Both the position numbers and the translations under genes were made by a program. Positions 55,773-64,000 of a stretch of 64,000 nucleotides of DNA are shown here, in pieces (the first letter of the stretch is position 1; each line of letters opens with the position of its first letter). Under the pieces are notes generated by a model. The model was not told where the DNA came from and searched no databases. It worked only from the letters and a program-made list of their open reading frames with translations. Source of the DNA: Arsukibacterium tuosuense (GTDB taxonomy: Bacteria; Pseudomonadota; Gammaproteobacteria; Enterobacterales; Alteromonadaceae); contig NZ_OBEB01000001.1 in NCBI RefSeq assembly GCF_900215315.1, forward strand, positions 186,001-250,000. Reading direction: 5' to 3'.

Positions 55773-57050
55773 ATGCAAGTCAGTAGCCCAGAACAGGCGC
55801 TTAGTATCATTCAGGATAACGACATCATCTGGTGTCACTCGATGGCAGCAACACCTTATTACCTGCTGCAAGCCTTAGCAAAGGTTGCCCTTGACCGACA
55901 AAACCTGACGCTGTTGCAGCTGCATACCGAGCATAGCGAGATATTATGCGACCCGGCGCTGCAAGGCCATTTGCGCCAACGCTGTTTCTTTGTTGGCAGC
56001 AGTACGCGCGCAGCAGTCAACTGCGGCAGTGCCGATTATGTGCCAATGTTTTTATCCGAAATACCCAAACTATTCCGAAGTGGCGAACAACCTCTTGATG
56101 TCGCGTTAATTCAGGTATCCAAACCGGATAATCATGGCTTTTGCAGTTTAGGCGTGTCGGTAGAAGCCACTCGCGCAGCACTGCAAATGGCAAAAAAAGT
56201 GATTGCCTGGGTAAATCCGCTGCTGCCACGCACCCACGGCGACTCATTTATTCACTTAAGCCAGATTGACCGCTATGTCGAGCATGCAGCGCCACTTCCC
56301 TTGCACAAAGCCGCGTTGCAGGATGCGGTTTCAATGCAAATCGGCCGCAATGTAGCCAGCCTGATCCGCGACGGAGACTGTCTGCAAATGGGCATCGGCG
56401 CGATACCTGATGCAACCCTTGGCTATCTTGGCGACAGAAGAAATCTCGGAATTCATACTGAAATGTTCTCTGATGGCGTGCTGCCATTAATTGAACAAGG
56501 GGTGATTACCAACCAGAATAAACGCAAACATCGCGGTAAAATTGTCACCACCTTTGCCATGGGCAGCCAGAAACTATATGACTTTATCGACGACAACCCG
56601 CAAGTGGTATTTCTGGATGTTGAATACACCAACGACACCGCAGTTATCCGCCAGAATCCGCAGGTAGTATCAATTAACAGTGCTTTACAGGTCGATTTAA
56701 GCGGCCAGGTCTGTGCAGATTCACTCGGCACCAAAATATACTCAGGCGTCGGCGGCCAGATGGACTTTGTCCGCGGCGCTGCACTATCAGAAGGCGGTCG
56801 CGCTATTATCGCCCTGCCCGCTACTGCCGCAGCAGGCAGCATCTCACGTATCAGCTCGCTGTTAAGCCCGGGTGCCGGGGTGGTCACTACCCGCGCCCAT
56901 GTCCATTACATTGTAACCGAGTATGGCATCGCTAATTTACGAGCCAAAAGCTTACAAGAGCGGGCCCGCGCCTTGATAGAGATAGCCGCACCACAGTTTC
57001 GGGCTAACCTTGCCGAGCAAGCCTGGCAAGATTGGGGGCTTAAAGTGTAA
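55773..57050 (+). CDS. Acetyl-CoA hydrolase/CoA-transferase family protein
   Basis: A family I CoA-transferase-like enzyme of 425 residues, similar to 4-hydroxybutyrate or butyrate:acetyl-CoA transferases. Such enzymes move CoA between acids through a glutamyl-CoA intermediate. The likely catalytic Glu is in GIHTEMFSDG. The glycine loops GIGAIPDATLG and GVGGQMDFVRGA are typical, as is VVTTRAHVHYIVTEYGIANLR. Substrates are not readable; 4-hydroxybutyrate, propionate or acetate are all possible. A strong ribosome site GGAG lies seven bases before the ATG. It stands alone between hypothetical genes. Confidence 0.87.
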   Translation: MQVSSPEQALSIIQDNDIIWCHSMAATPYYLLQALAKVALDRQNLTLLQLHTEHSEILCDPALQGHLRQRCFFVGSSTRAAVNCGSADYVPMFLSEIPKLFRSGEQPLDVALIQVSKPDNHGFCSLGVSVEATRAALQMAKKVIAWVNPLLPRTHGDSFIHLSQIDRYVEHAAPLPLHKAALQDAVSMQIGRNVASLIRDGDCLQMGIGAIPDATLGYLGDRRNLGIHTEMFSDGVLPLIEQGVITNQNKRKHRGKIVTTFAMGSQKLYDFIDDNPQVVFLDVEYTNDTAVIRQNPQVVSINSALQVDLSGQVCADSLGTKIYSGVGGQMDFVRGAALSEGGRAIIALPATAAAGSISRISSLLSPGAGVVTTRAHVHYIVTEYGIANLRAKSLQERARALIEIAAPQFRANLAEQAWQDWGLKV

Positions 57051-57092
57051 ATTTTTTGCTTTTGCTCAGCTCACAGCCAAACCAAACCCGAA

Positions 57093-57281
57093 TTAGTCAT
57101 GAGAATAATCCATACCTGGCGACACGTCATCACGCGACAAACAAAACCAGACACCACCAAGGCTCAGGTAGGCACCACTATTCCAACGAACATGGCCTTT
57201 CATACCGAGTATTTCATTATAGAACGCCAGTGAGCAATCTATGTCACTAACAGCGATGGTGATATGGTTTAGACCTTGCAT
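57093..57281 (-). pseudogene. Truncated FosA-like glyoxalase-fold gene
   Basis: The 62 residues match only the N-terminal half of the FosA/fosfomycin glutathione transferase family, from MQGLNHITIAVSDIDCSLAFYN to FCLSRDDVSPGMDYSH. The reading stops where the family normally continues with the second metal-binding half. The remaining 40 bases before the CoA-transferase gene hold no trace of it, so the 3' half looks deleted. GGAAG precedes the ATG, so the start region is intact. A functional small protein is unlikely because the fold needs both halves. Confidence 0.7.
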
Positions 57282-57322
57282 CACAAAACTTCCATAGCAA
57301 AGACATCTTACTGATTATGCTC

Positions 57323-57757
57323 TTAACATTTTAAGTCTGTATAAACGTTTGGCCGATAAATTTCCATAAAACTCTCGGGCTTACATAACGCAGTAAAACC
57401 GTATTTGGCATATAAACCATGCGCATCTGACGTAGCCAGCGTAAAACGGCGTACATCAGCTACACTGGGGTGCTGCAGTACCGCAGCCATTAACTTTGCG
57501 GCGATACCCGTAGCGCGATACTCTGGCCAGACAATAACATCTACCAGGTTCGCAAAGGTTGCCTGGTCGGTAATAATGCGGCAAAACCCCACTTGTTGGT
57601 TTGCAGTATAAGCCCCCAGGCATACCGAATGCGCAATGCTGCGGCGCACCGTATCGAGCGAAATACCTTTGGCCCAGGCGCTTTGCGTACTAAGGAAATG
57701 ATGAATTTTGCCAATATCCAGCCGCGATTTATCATCGCTGATAGCTATTTCTGTCAT
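57323..57757 (-). CDS. GNAT-family N-acetyltransferase
   Basis: A 144-residue GNAT related to small acetyltransferases of the YjaB/ElaA kind. The acetyl-CoA loop region is EYRATGIAAKLMAAVLQ and the C-terminal signature is DAHGLYAKYGFTAL. FCRIITDQATFANLVDVIVW is typical of one subgroup, with the central strand split. Its ATG overlaps the stop of the DoxX-like gene (ATGA), so the two are coupled. Substrate unknown. Confidence 0.82.
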   Translation of the reverse strand: MTEIAISDDKSRLDIGKIHHFLSTQSAWAKGISLDTVRRSIAHSVCLGAYTANQQVGFCRIITDQATFANLVDVIVWPEYRATGIAAKLMAAVLQHPSVADVRRFTLATSDAHGLYAKYGFTALCKPESFMEIYRPNVYTDLKC

Positions 57758-58140
57758 AAATTTTCCTTGCCATCACGGCAATCCTGCTGCTTAAGCAGGT
57801 AATAACTCAATACAATTAACGGCACGTTGGTGGTTACCGGGTTAAAGGCTTCGAGCAGTACAAAGGGCGTCATTATTGCAGCAAACAGTAACAAACCGAT
57901 TAAGCCAATAATGTTCAATAGCTGAACAACTTTCAGTCGGTAACAACAGATAAATATCAGACCAAAAATTACTTCAGCTATACCTGCCGTTTTCACCAGC
58001 AGGTACGTAATGTCGTCAGAAAAGCCCAAGCTGCCGGTCATTGCTTGTTCCAACGGAGCAATTTGCAATAACTTGGGGAAGATGCCGTGGTAAACCCAGG
58101 TTAAACCAATAACATAACGGGCAAGCTGTATAGTATTCAA
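57754..58140 (-). CDS. DoxX-like membrane protein
   Basis: A 128-residue protein with four predicted membrane spans and the features of the DoxX-like family: LARYVIGLTWVYHGIFPKLL at the start and GIAEVIFGLIFI in the middle. Members are uncharacterised, with suggested links to respiratory or redox membrane complexes. The start appears to be TTG at 58140, since an in-frame stop lies two codons upstream. It is coupled to the downstream GNAT gene. Confidence 0.75.
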   Translation of the reverse strand: MNTIQLARYVIGLTWVYHGIFPKLLQIAPLEQAMTGSLGFSDDITYLLVKTAGIAEVIFGLIFICCYRLKVVQLLNIIGLIGLLLFAAIMTPFVLLEAFNPVTTNVPLIVLSYYLLKQQDCRDGKENL

Positions 58141-58208
58141 ATTTTAACGATCTCAATCTGCTTAACTTACAAACTAAAGCGGCTTTAATCATTGCCGGAT
58201 AATGAGGA

Positions 58209-58766
58209 TCAGATCGAAATAAATTCAGATCTCAGCAGGCCAAAGCACTTAAGATCATGAAACTTGTTCTTCCAATATCCGCATTCGCGCCTGAGGCCTT
58301 CCTCTTTAAAACCCAGCCTGAGAAGCAATGCTTCTGAGGCGTTGTTGCCTGGCACTGTATCCGCCTGAATTCTGTGTAATGTGCCGCAAGCCAGTTTACC
58401 CGAAAATGCAATCTCAATAATCGCCCGCACGGCTTCTGAAGAGTAGCTCTTGCCCCAAAACGCCGGTAAAAGGTCATAGCCAATAACGGCGTTCTGCATC
58501 TTACTGTTCCAGGAATTAAAACCGCAGGTGCCAATTAAATTGCCCGTTGCTTTTAGGCGTATAGCCCAACGAATACCCGCTTGCTCGGCGTAGCGAGATT
58601 TAAATAGACTAATAAGATTGCCAGCCTGGCCGGGCTCGGTAAACACTGCCAAATCATAGTATTCGACTACAGAGGGATTGGAAAACAGCTCAAATATCTC
58701 TGCTTTATCATCATCTTGGAGCTCTGAGAGCAACAGCCGCTCTGTTTTTAACGCTGGAAAGGTCAA
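58209..58766 (-). CDS. RimJ/RimL-type N-acetyltransferase
   Basis: A 185-residue GNAT of the ribosomal-protein-alanine acetyltransferase type. It starts ALKTERLLLSELQDDDKAEIFELF, has GTCGFNSWN in the central strand and FWGKSYSSEAVRAIIEIAF in the acetyl-CoA region. NNASEALLLRLGFKEEGLRREC is the C-terminal signature. Many relatives act on small molecules or peptides rather than ribosomal proteins. The start is TTG at 58766, preceded by AAGGA. Confidence 0.85.
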   Translation of the reverse strand: MTFPALKTERLLLSELQDDDKAEIFELFSNPSVVEYYDLAVFTEPGQAGNLISLFKSRYAEQAGIRWAIRLKATGNLIGTCGFNSWNSKMQNAVIGYDLLPAFWGKSYSSEAVRAIIEIAFSGKLACGTLHRIQADTVPGNNASEALLLRLGFKEEGLRRECGYWKNKFHDLKCFGLLRSEFISI

Positions 58767-58809
58767 CTAGTTCATCCTTAAAATAGAGCATGACAATAAG
58801 CCAGCCCAC

Positions 58810-59478
58810 TCACGGCTTATTTAAGCCAAACATAGAACGACATTGGTCGGCAAAGGCACTGAATTTCTCTTTCATGGTTCGTTTCAGGTTTACATCCAGT
58901 GAGCCGAGAACAGAGTAGCCTTCAATAGTAATTTGTGGTGCCTGCTGCCCGCCCATTGATCTGGCGCGGTTTTTAGTACTGCCAACGATATTAAACATAT
59001 TCGATACGACATTAACCTGCTCTGGCACCAGAATATTCAGGCTACCAACCCAGTTGTTGACCCGGATGACAATATGTTGGTGCTGAAAAATGGCTTCAGA
59101 AAAGTCCAGCTCTACCGATCCCAGCACGTTAATTACCCTGATTTCTGCCGGAACCAACCACTGACCGCTGTGTTCATTGGATGATAGTACACAAAGAATT
59201 TTCTCGTTACGGGTATCGTTGCCGGCCTGATAGCGTGGGGAGAAATTTTTCTCACGCTGCTGCTGATACGTATCGTCAGGCTGCAGCGTTAAATCAGCTA
59301 CGACATCCACCAATTCCTGGTGCGTCCTGGCATCAGAAGCAACATCCAGCCGCCGCTCAAAGGCTTCAGCCGATATAATACCGTGGCTGTAATTCATAAT
59401 CAGCTGGTCTATCGCTTCCTGTCGCACCTGATCAAAAGGCCGATCCTCAATTTTTACGCCACTGGTATCAATTGCCAT
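58810..59478 (-). CDS. DUF1707 and LiaF-like domain protein
   Basis: A 222-residue cytoplasmic protein. The N-terminal part (about 10-70) is a DUF1707/SHOCT-like helical module (FDQVRQEAIDQLIMNYSHGIISAEAFERRLD). The C-terminal part (about 95-200) resembles the LiaF/YvqF cell-wall-stress response domain, a beta-rich fold with repeated V-x-G-S motifs (NVLGSVELDFSEA, NWVGSLNILVP, NIVGSTKNRA, SVLGSLDVNLK). No membrane span is present, unlike Firmicute LiaF. GGAG lies six bases before the ATG. Role in a Gram-negative host is not established. Confidence 0.77.
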   Translation of the reverse strand: MAIDTSGVKIEDRPFDQVRQEAIDQLIMNYSHGIISAEAFERRLDVASDARTHQELVDVVADLTLQPDDTYQQQREKNFSPRYQAGNDTRNEKILCVLSSNEHSGQWLVPAEIRVINVLGSVELDFSEAIFQHQHIVIRVNNWVGSLNILVPEQVNVVSNMFNIVGSTKNRARSMGGQQAPQITIEGYSVLGSLDVNLKRTMKEKFSAFADQCRSMFGLNKP

Positions 59479-59638
59479 AACTAACTCCTGTTTAGTTTAT
59501 TATTCTCGCCAACTAACAAGCATAGATTAAGCCAGTTTGTTAAGTCATATATATCAGTATGTTATGGTTTGATAATATGAACCAAACTACCAAAACCGCT
59601 AACTATTAGCGAATACAACCATAACGGTCACGTTTCTG

Positions 59639-59950
59639 CTAACTTGCGACAACTTGTGTTATGCGGTTTTTAACCAGCCGCTGTTCAAATTTCTGTGGCA
59701 GAAAACCTATCAATAACGCATAAAGCAAAATAGCAGCAAAACGTTCGACCATGCCGAAACTACTATAGCGGGCAATCAGATAGCCAATCGCATAACCCAT
59801 CAAAGCTGACAGTACTAAAGTAAATATACCCAGGACAAACCGAACTTTCTTTGTATCGTCTTTAGCTTGTTTTATGTAATTCTGAACCCTGACATCAGAG
59901 ACATTTTCCAGTTGCGGATAGGTCTCTGTTAACCACTTTGAATATTTCAT
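59639..59950 (-). CDS. Hypothetical two-span membrane protein
   Basis: A 103-residue protein with a charged N-terminal helix of about 35 residues and two predicted membrane spans (about 38-60 and 68-86), ending with a short basic tail. I do not recognise the family. It lies upstream of the LiaF-like gene on the same strand with a 160-base gap in which nothing was recognised. Confidence 0.62.
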   Translation of the reverse strand: MKYSKWLTETYPQLENVSDVRVQNYIKQAKDDTKKVRFVLGIFTLVLSALMGYAIGYLIARYSSFGMVERFAAILLYALLIGFLPQKFEQRLVKNRITQVVAS

Positions 59951-60078
59951 ACTTCATTACTGCTTTACGACATAAGTAAACGCTGATGCTAGTGGTTTTT
60001 ATGACAAAAGTGAATAAGTTGTTTCGGATTTAATGCATAAACTGCTATTATTTTTCGAAAAAATCAGGATGAAAAACG

Positions 60079-60870
60079 GTGACTGACTGGACCCAACACC
60101 TGAATAACCTGGCAAACCAGTTATGGCGGTTAAGCCCGGCCTGCCGAAAACAGGCCAATCTGGCCAGTTTAAAGCTTGTAGCGCATCGCGGTGCTTACAT
60201 TGCGGGCAACAACAGCCCGGCACCTGAAAATACCCTGCCCGCTTTTGATCGCTGCCTTACCCATAATATCTGGGGTATAGAGCTTGATGTAAGGCTTACC
60301 CAGGACGGTGAGCCGGTGGTACATCATGATCCGGCCTGTGGCCGGTTATTTCAGCGGCCCGATCTGGACATTGCTAACATCTCTTTTGCCACACTGCGCC
60401 GCGAGCTGCCGCAAATTCCGCATTTACAGGACGTCATTGCCCGTTACGGCAAGCAATTACATCTGATGATAGAACTAAAAGAATCGTGGCGGCAGCGCCG
60501 GCCGTTGCAGCCCCAGCTAACCAGATTATTAACGGAACTAGAGCCTGGCGAAGATTACCACCTGCTTAGTCTTGAGCCTGATCATCTGGAAGGGTTTCGG
60601 CATCTGCCACCCGCAGCGCTGATGGATGTGGCGTTAACCAATACCAAAGAGATTATCCGCCAGAATCATGCACTGGGACATGGCGCTGTCGCCGGCTCTT
60701 TTGCTCTGCTTAGCGAGGCCTGGATAAACCAACTGAAAGCAACCGGCAAGCTCATAGGTACCGGTCAGGTTAACCATCCGGACATTGCAAACCGCGAAGC
60801 GGCCCGCGGCATTAACTGGGTATTTAGCGACCAGCCACTGCGCCTGCTTGGCATCAGGGATGACTCTTAA
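60079..60870 (+). CDS. Glycerophosphodiester phosphodiesterase
   Basis: Hydrolyses glycerophosphodiesters, released from phospholipids, to glycerol 3-phosphate and an alcohol. The 263 residues form the GDPD TIM barrel. The catalytic His and metal ligands are in LVAHRGA, APENTLPAFDRC, ELDVRLTQDG and VVHHDP. LMIELKES supplies another metal ligand. It has no signal peptide, so it resembles cytoplasmic UgpQ rather than periplasmic GlpQ. The start is GTG at 60079, with AGGA upstream. It converges on the MFS gene with only eight bases between. Confidence 0.9.
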   Translation: MTDWTQHLNNLANQLWRLSPACRKQANLASLKLVAHRGAYIAGNNSPAPENTLPAFDRCLTHNIWGIELDVRLTQDGEPVVHHDPACGRLFQRPDLDIANISFATLRRELPQIPHLQDVIARYGKQLHLMIELKESWRQRRPLQPQLTRLLTELEPGEDYHLLSLEPDHLEGFRHLPPAALMDVALTNTKEIIRQNHALGHGAVAGSFALLSEAWINQLKATGKLIGTGQVNHPDIANREAARGINWVFSDQPLRLLGIRDDS

Positions 60871-60878
60871 TCAATGTA

Positions 60879-62213
60879 TTAGCTTTGTTCGCGCCAGTTA
60901 TCCGCTACTGCACTGCCTCTGGCTTCCTGCAGCGGCAGCACGCTGATAATTGCCAGTACAAATAACAATAGACAGAACATAATGGCATCGGCCAGGCCGA
61001 AAGCCCATTGCATCAGGCCCAGGCCGAGCATGCCAAATACTGCCGCCAGTTTAGTCGCCATCCCCCAGAAACCAAAAAACTCCGCCGATTTACCCAGTGG
61101 GGTTAACACCCCAACCAAAGCACGCGCTGCCGACTGCGACGAGCCTAAGCTGGCACCGGCCAACACCCCTGCTACTAAAAATACATACTGGGCCTGCCAC
61201 TCAACCCCAAACCATTGCCGGCACAACTCTGCAATTAACGGTGTCTGCCAGATAGCCAGAATAGCCAGTAGCCACAGGCTTAAGGTCATTATGTAGGTAA
61301 CCTTGGCGCCAATCCGGCTTTGTAAAAAACCAAAACCAATAGCACCTATCGCCGCCGTTATTTGCACAATGACAAACATCAGCACCCGTACCTGCTCATC
61401 CCAGCCAATAACCTGGGCACCATAAATAAACGAGAATGCGATAATGATATAAATGCCGGCCATCGCAAAAAATATCGAGATTAATAATGTCCGTAAATCC
61501 CGAAACTGATGCATCGCCCGCCAGGTGGTATTTAACCGCAGAAACGCCATATTGAGCATGCTCTGGCCGGCAGGTAACTGACGCTTTACCCCGCGATCGC
61601 GCAGCCAGACAAAGGTAGGAATGGCTGCGAGTAAAAAGAAGCCCGCGGCAAAAGGCCCGACCCAGCGAATAGTTTCGTAGTTATCGGACGACACCTCACC
61701 TAAAAATAACAACGCAAAAGCAGTAGCAATCAGGCCGCCAATATAACCCAGGCTCCAACCGAGGCCGGAAATCCAGCCAAGTGCCTTGCGTGGCCCCAGA
61801 TCAGTCAAAAAGCTGGCAATAAAGCCCTCACCAATAGCGTAGGCAAAGTTAGAGATAATTATCAGCAGCATCGCAGGCCAAAACCAGCCGGGCTCAACAA
61901 AGTACAGCATGGCGGTGGCAAAAACGGTAAGTAAGTAACTGCAGAATAAAAAACGCTTGCGGCTGGCCGAATAGTCCATTACCGCACCACAAACCGGGTT
62001 CGCCACCACCACCATTAAATAGCTGACGGCCAGCGAAATACTCCATAGCAAATTACCCAGCCGGTAATCCGGCGCATCACCTACGATTACCCGGGTAAAT
62101 AAATCGCCATATATCACGGTAATAATCAGTAAGGTATAGGCCTGGTTGGCAAAGTCGAACATCGACCAGCCAAAAATTTCCCGCTTCGCTGCCAAAGGTG
62201 TGCTGCTGCTCAT
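60879..62213 (-). CDS. MFS transporter of the UMF1 type
   Basis: A 444-residue inner-membrane protein with about 12 spans. The start REIFGWSMFDFANQAYTLLIITVIYG, split around residue 20, is the hallmark of the UMF1/Atg22-like branch of the major facilitator superfamily. The loop NPVCGAVMDYSASRKRFL contains the MFS motif A. Members in yeast export amino acids from the vacuole; the bacterial substrate is unknown. No neighbour suggests a substrate. Confidence 0.88.
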   Translation of the reverse strand: MSSSTPLAAKREIFGWSMFDFANQAYTLLIITVIYGDLFTRVIVGDAPDYRLGNLLWSISLAVSYLMVVVANPVCGAVMDYSASRKRFLFCSYLLTVFATAMLYFVEPGWFWPAMLLIIISNFAYAIGEGFIASFLTDLGPRKALGWISGLGWSLGYIGGLIATAFALLFLGEVSSDNYETIRWVGPFAAGFFLLAAIPTFVWLRDRGVKRQLPAGQSMLNMAFLRLNTTWRAMHQFRDLRTLLISIFFAMAGIYIIIAFSFIYGAQVIGWDEQVRVLMFVIVQITAAIGAIGFGFLQSRIGAKVTYIMTLSLWLLAILAIWQTPLIAELCRQWFGVEWQAQYVFLVAGVLAGASLGSSQSAARALVGVLTPLGKSAEFFGFWGMATKLAAVFGMLGLGLMQWAFGLADAIMFCLLLFVLAIISVLPLQEARGSAVADNWREQS

Positions 62214-62358
62214 AAATGCCTGTTTTCAGTTGTTCTGCTGCAACTTAGTTGCAATTACTGTAGCAGATAATTATGACGGTCCTTAAGTGTTGAGCTGCAG
62301 CTTTGTTACACAAATATACTCCCCGTCTCGGTGATCGACTATATTTGAAGTGGCTTAT

Positions 62359-62386
62359 TTGACACTTCCCGTAGTTTCAATATGAT
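62359..62386 (+). promoter_or_regulatory. Sigma-70 promoter of the DUF4160/DUF2442 pair
   Basis: A perfect -35 TTGACA (62359-62364) and TATGAT -10 (62381-62386) with a 16-base spacer, 29 bases before the ATG. Among the strongest promoter matches noticed in the window. Confidence 0.7.
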
Positions 62387-62415
62387 GGATAGCAACGTAA
62401 GCTCAGGGTTAGACA

Positions 62416-62673
62416 ATGCCAGTTATCAGTCGCTTCTATGGAATTCTGATTGCTATGTATTTTAACGATCATAACCCGCCGCACTTTCACGCTAAATATT
62501 CAGGTTATGAAGCGCTATTTGCTTTTGATGGAACAATACTGGAAGGCGAGCTGCCTAAACGAGCAGCCACTTTTGTGCAGGAATGGATAACATTGCATCA
62601 GAAAGAGTTAGAAGACAACTGGCGCAGAGCCAGAGCGGGCGACCCCTTAAACTACATCGCACCACTGGAGTAA
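62416..62673 (+). CDS. DUF4160 protein, possible toxin-antitoxin-like pair member
   Basis: An 85-residue protein of the DUF4160 family, with the signature ILIAMYFNDHNPPHFHAKYSGYEA, here split around the conserved H-x-PPHFH. The rest is a short beta-alpha fold ending in a helix with WRRARAGD. The His-rich motif suggests metal or nucleic-acid binding, but no activity is established. It lies 3 bases before a DUF2442 gene. Such pairs are widely spread in mobile and chromosomal loci and are often predicted as toxin-antitoxin modules. Confidence 0.85.
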   Translation: MPVISRFYGILIAMYFNDHNPPHFHAKYSGYEALFAFDGTILEGELPKRAATFVQEWITLHQKELEDNWRRARAGDPLNYIAPLE

Positions 62674-62676
62674 GTT

Positions 62677-62943
62677 ATGTTACATATTAAATCGGCCAAA
62701 TATGTGTCGGACTACATAATTTGGGTTGCCTTCGATGACGGCACTTCTGGTGAGGTTGATCTGGATGGCGTTTTACATGGCCCGGTATTTGAACCGCTGA
62801 AAAACCTTACTACATTTCAAAAAGTGAGCGTCGATCCAGAGCTGGAAACGGTGATCTGGCCAAATGGTGCCGATCTGGCACCAGAGTTTTTAAAAGACTT
62901 ACTTAATAAACAAGCTCAGCCAGCGTTAAAAGCGCATGGCTGA
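62677..62943 (+). CDS. DUF2442 protein, partner of DUF4160
   Basis: An 88-residue DUF2442 protein. The pattern DYIIWVAFDDGTSGEVDL, FEPLKNLTTFQKVSVDPELETVIWPNGADLAPEFL (in two parts) is diagnostic of the family, which has a NE0471-like N-terminal fold. It is translated directly after the DUF4160 gene with a three-base gap. It ends 27 bases before a bidirectional terminator shared with purT. Confidence 0.85.
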   Translation: MLHIKSAKYVSDYIIWVAFDDGTSGEVDLDGVLHGPVFEPLKNLTTFQKVSVDPELETVIWPNGADLAPEFLKDLLNKQAQPALKAHG

Positions 62944-62969
62944 GCTTGGCTTAAATAGGCTGTGATAAA

Positions 62970-62993
62970 AAAAACCACCCGCAGGTGGTTTTT
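62970..62993. terminator. Bidirectional terminator between the DUF2442 gene and purT
   Basis: AAAAACCACC and GGTGGTTTTT pair around a 4-base loop, with T-runs on both strands. Confidence 0.9.
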
Positions 62994-63019
62994 CAAGTTC
63001 GATACTTCAGCGCTCAGCC

Positions 63020-64000
63020 TTATTTAAGCGTCACCTTCAACTGGCTGATAACTTTAAGGGCTTTATCGGTCGCCGCTTCTACGGTGTCGCTGAGTGCCAG
63101 CGCAACGCCCATCCGCCGCTCGCCCTGCACTTCCGGCTTGCCGAAAATACGCAGTTCGGTATCCGGCTCGCTCAGCGCCTGTGCCAGGCCCTGGTATTGA
63201 ATATCAGCGCTGTGGCCGGGTACTAACAGCACAGCCGAGGCGGCCGGGCCGTATTGTTTAATATAAGGAATAGGCAGCCCCAAAATTGCCCGGGCGTGCA
63301 GTGCGAATTCGCTTAACTGCTGTGATATAAGCGTAACCATGCCAGTGTCGTGCGGCCTGGGCGATACTTCGGAGAAATATACCTTATCGCCTTTAATAAA
63401 CAGCTCTACGCCAAATAAACCACGGCCACCCAAGGCCTCTACCACCGCTTTGGCGTAGCGTTTTGCTTCTGCCAGCGCACTGTCGCTCATCACTTGTGGC
63501 TGCCAGCTTTCGCGGTAATCGCCTTTTTCCTGACGATGGCCAATAGGCGCACAATATTGAATCCCGGTCAGCGAATTTATCGTTAACAAAGTAATTTCAT
63601 AATCAAAGTCGATAAAACCTTCCACTATGACCCTGCCCTTACCGGCGCGACCGCCTTCCTGAGCATATAGCCAGGCAGCGTCGATATCCGCTTCGCTGCG
63701 CAGGACACTCTGGCCTTTGCCGCTTGATGACATTATCGGTTTTACTACACAAGGGTAACCAATGGCTTTAACTGCGGCAATAAAGCTGACTTTGTCGCTG
63801 GCAAACTGAAACGGTGAAGTTTCCAGGCCAAGCTCTTCAGCGGCCAGGCGACGAATACCTTCACGATTCATGGTCAGGTTCACAGCTTTGGCGCTGGGTA
63901 CCACATTAAAGCCGCAGTCTTCCAGCTCAATCAGCACTGACGTAGCAATGGCTTCCAGCTCAGGTACAATTAGGGCCGGCTTTTCGCTGATCACCAGCTG
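63020..64000 (-). CDS. purT: Formate-dependent phosphoribosylglycinamide formyltransferase PurT (5' end outside window)
   Basis: Makes formyl-GAR from GAR, formate and ATP in purine synthesis, independent of folate. The visible 326 residues lack the N-terminus, which lies past the right edge. They begin inside the first domain ([23 protein letters not shown]) and include the conserved [18 protein letters not shown], the ATP-grasp loop [14 protein letters not shown], and [25 protein letters not shown], here in two parts. A codon read as a start at 63994 is an internal GTG, not the true start. Confidence 0.95.
   Translation of the reverse strand, partial: QLVISEKPALIVPELEAIATSVLIELEDCGFNVVPSAKAVNLTMNREGIRRLAAEELGLETSPFQFASDKVSFIAAVKAIGYPCVVKPIMSSSGKGQSVLRSEADIDAAWLYAQEGGRAGKGRVIVEGFIDFDYEITLLTINSLTGIQYCAPIGHRQEKGDYRESWQPQVMSDSALAEAKRYAKAVVEALGGRGLFGVELFIKGDKVYFSEVSPRPHDTGMVTLISQQLSEFALHARAILGLPIPYIKQYGPAASAVLLVPGHSADIQYQGLAQALSEPDTELRIFGKPEVQGERRMGVALALSDTVEAATDKALKVISQLKVTLK

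Overview
The window looks like a chromosomal segment of a free-living gammaproteobacterium of the Alteromonadales, closest in flavour to Rheinheimera, Arsukibacterium or Shewanella. This is judged from protein content and gene order only, since no database was searched. Several blocks keep the enterobacterial order: msrC-proQ, seqA-pgm, ybfF-ybfE-fldA-fur, uvrY-uvrC-pgsA-tRNA(Gly-Cys-Leu), lrp-ftsK-lolA-rarA-serS and the tusDCBE genes. No phage, insertion sequence or CRISPR array was seen.

Layout. 0-5 kb: proQ (cut by the window edge), an acidic hypothetical protein, msrC, then a Ser/Thr protein kinase paired with a Ycf46-like AAA+ ATPase. 5-9 kb: the branched-chain 2-oxoacid dehydrogenase genes bkdA1-bkdA2-bkdB. 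9-14.5 kb: a co-directional run holding a solute-binding-like protein, a SonM-like peptide backbone N-methyltransferase, a GNAT acetyltransferase, a small precursor-like peptide, a TPR-GGDEF diguanylate cyclase and astE. The middle of this run reads as a split-borosin RiPP locus and is the most exciting part of the window. 14.5-19.4 kb: glycogen phosphorylase, phosphoglucomutase and seqA. 19.5-23 kb: ybfF, DUF2788, ybfE, fldA, a DUF4442 protein, fur and yhhY. 23-26.7 kb: etfBA divergent from the ETF-ubiquinone oxidoreductase gene. 26.9-29.1 kb: a 729-residue tubulin/FtsZ-superfamily protein with a clear GGGTGSG motif. 29-36 kb: rluF, a DASS transporter, four tRNAs, pgsA, uvrC, uvrY and two identical tRNA-Ser genes. 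36-45.8 kb: yccA, tusDCBE, serS, rarA, lolA, ftsK, lrp and ald. 46-49 kb: tandem cold-shock genes with duplicated leaders, a long-form GAPDH and msrB. 49-52.5 kb: a secreted repeat protein, a serine hydrolase, a LytS-type kinase and a LytTR regulator. 52.6-60 kb: an accessory stretch of small membrane or secreted proteins, GNATs, a CoA-transferase and a truncated fosA-like gene. 60-64 kb: a GDPD, a UMF1-type MFS protein, a DUF4160/DUF2442 pair and purT (cut by the window edge).

How the parts work together. The bkd and etf operons belong to branched-chain amino acid and acyl-CoA oxidation. They share closely similar 16-bp inverted repeats in their promoter regions, which suggests one regulator, probably of the LiuR type. 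GlgP and Pgm together convert glycogen to glucose 6-phosphate. In the borosin-like locus, the methyltransferase is expected to methylate backbone amides of the short hydrophobic segment near the middle of the 99-residue peptide encoded two genes downstream. In the 49-kb operon, a run of nine A bases sits where a -1 slip would fuse the exported repeat protein to the leaderless serine hydrolase.

Many genes here appear to start with TTG or GTG. Where a start was moved from the longest reading frame, the entry says why.
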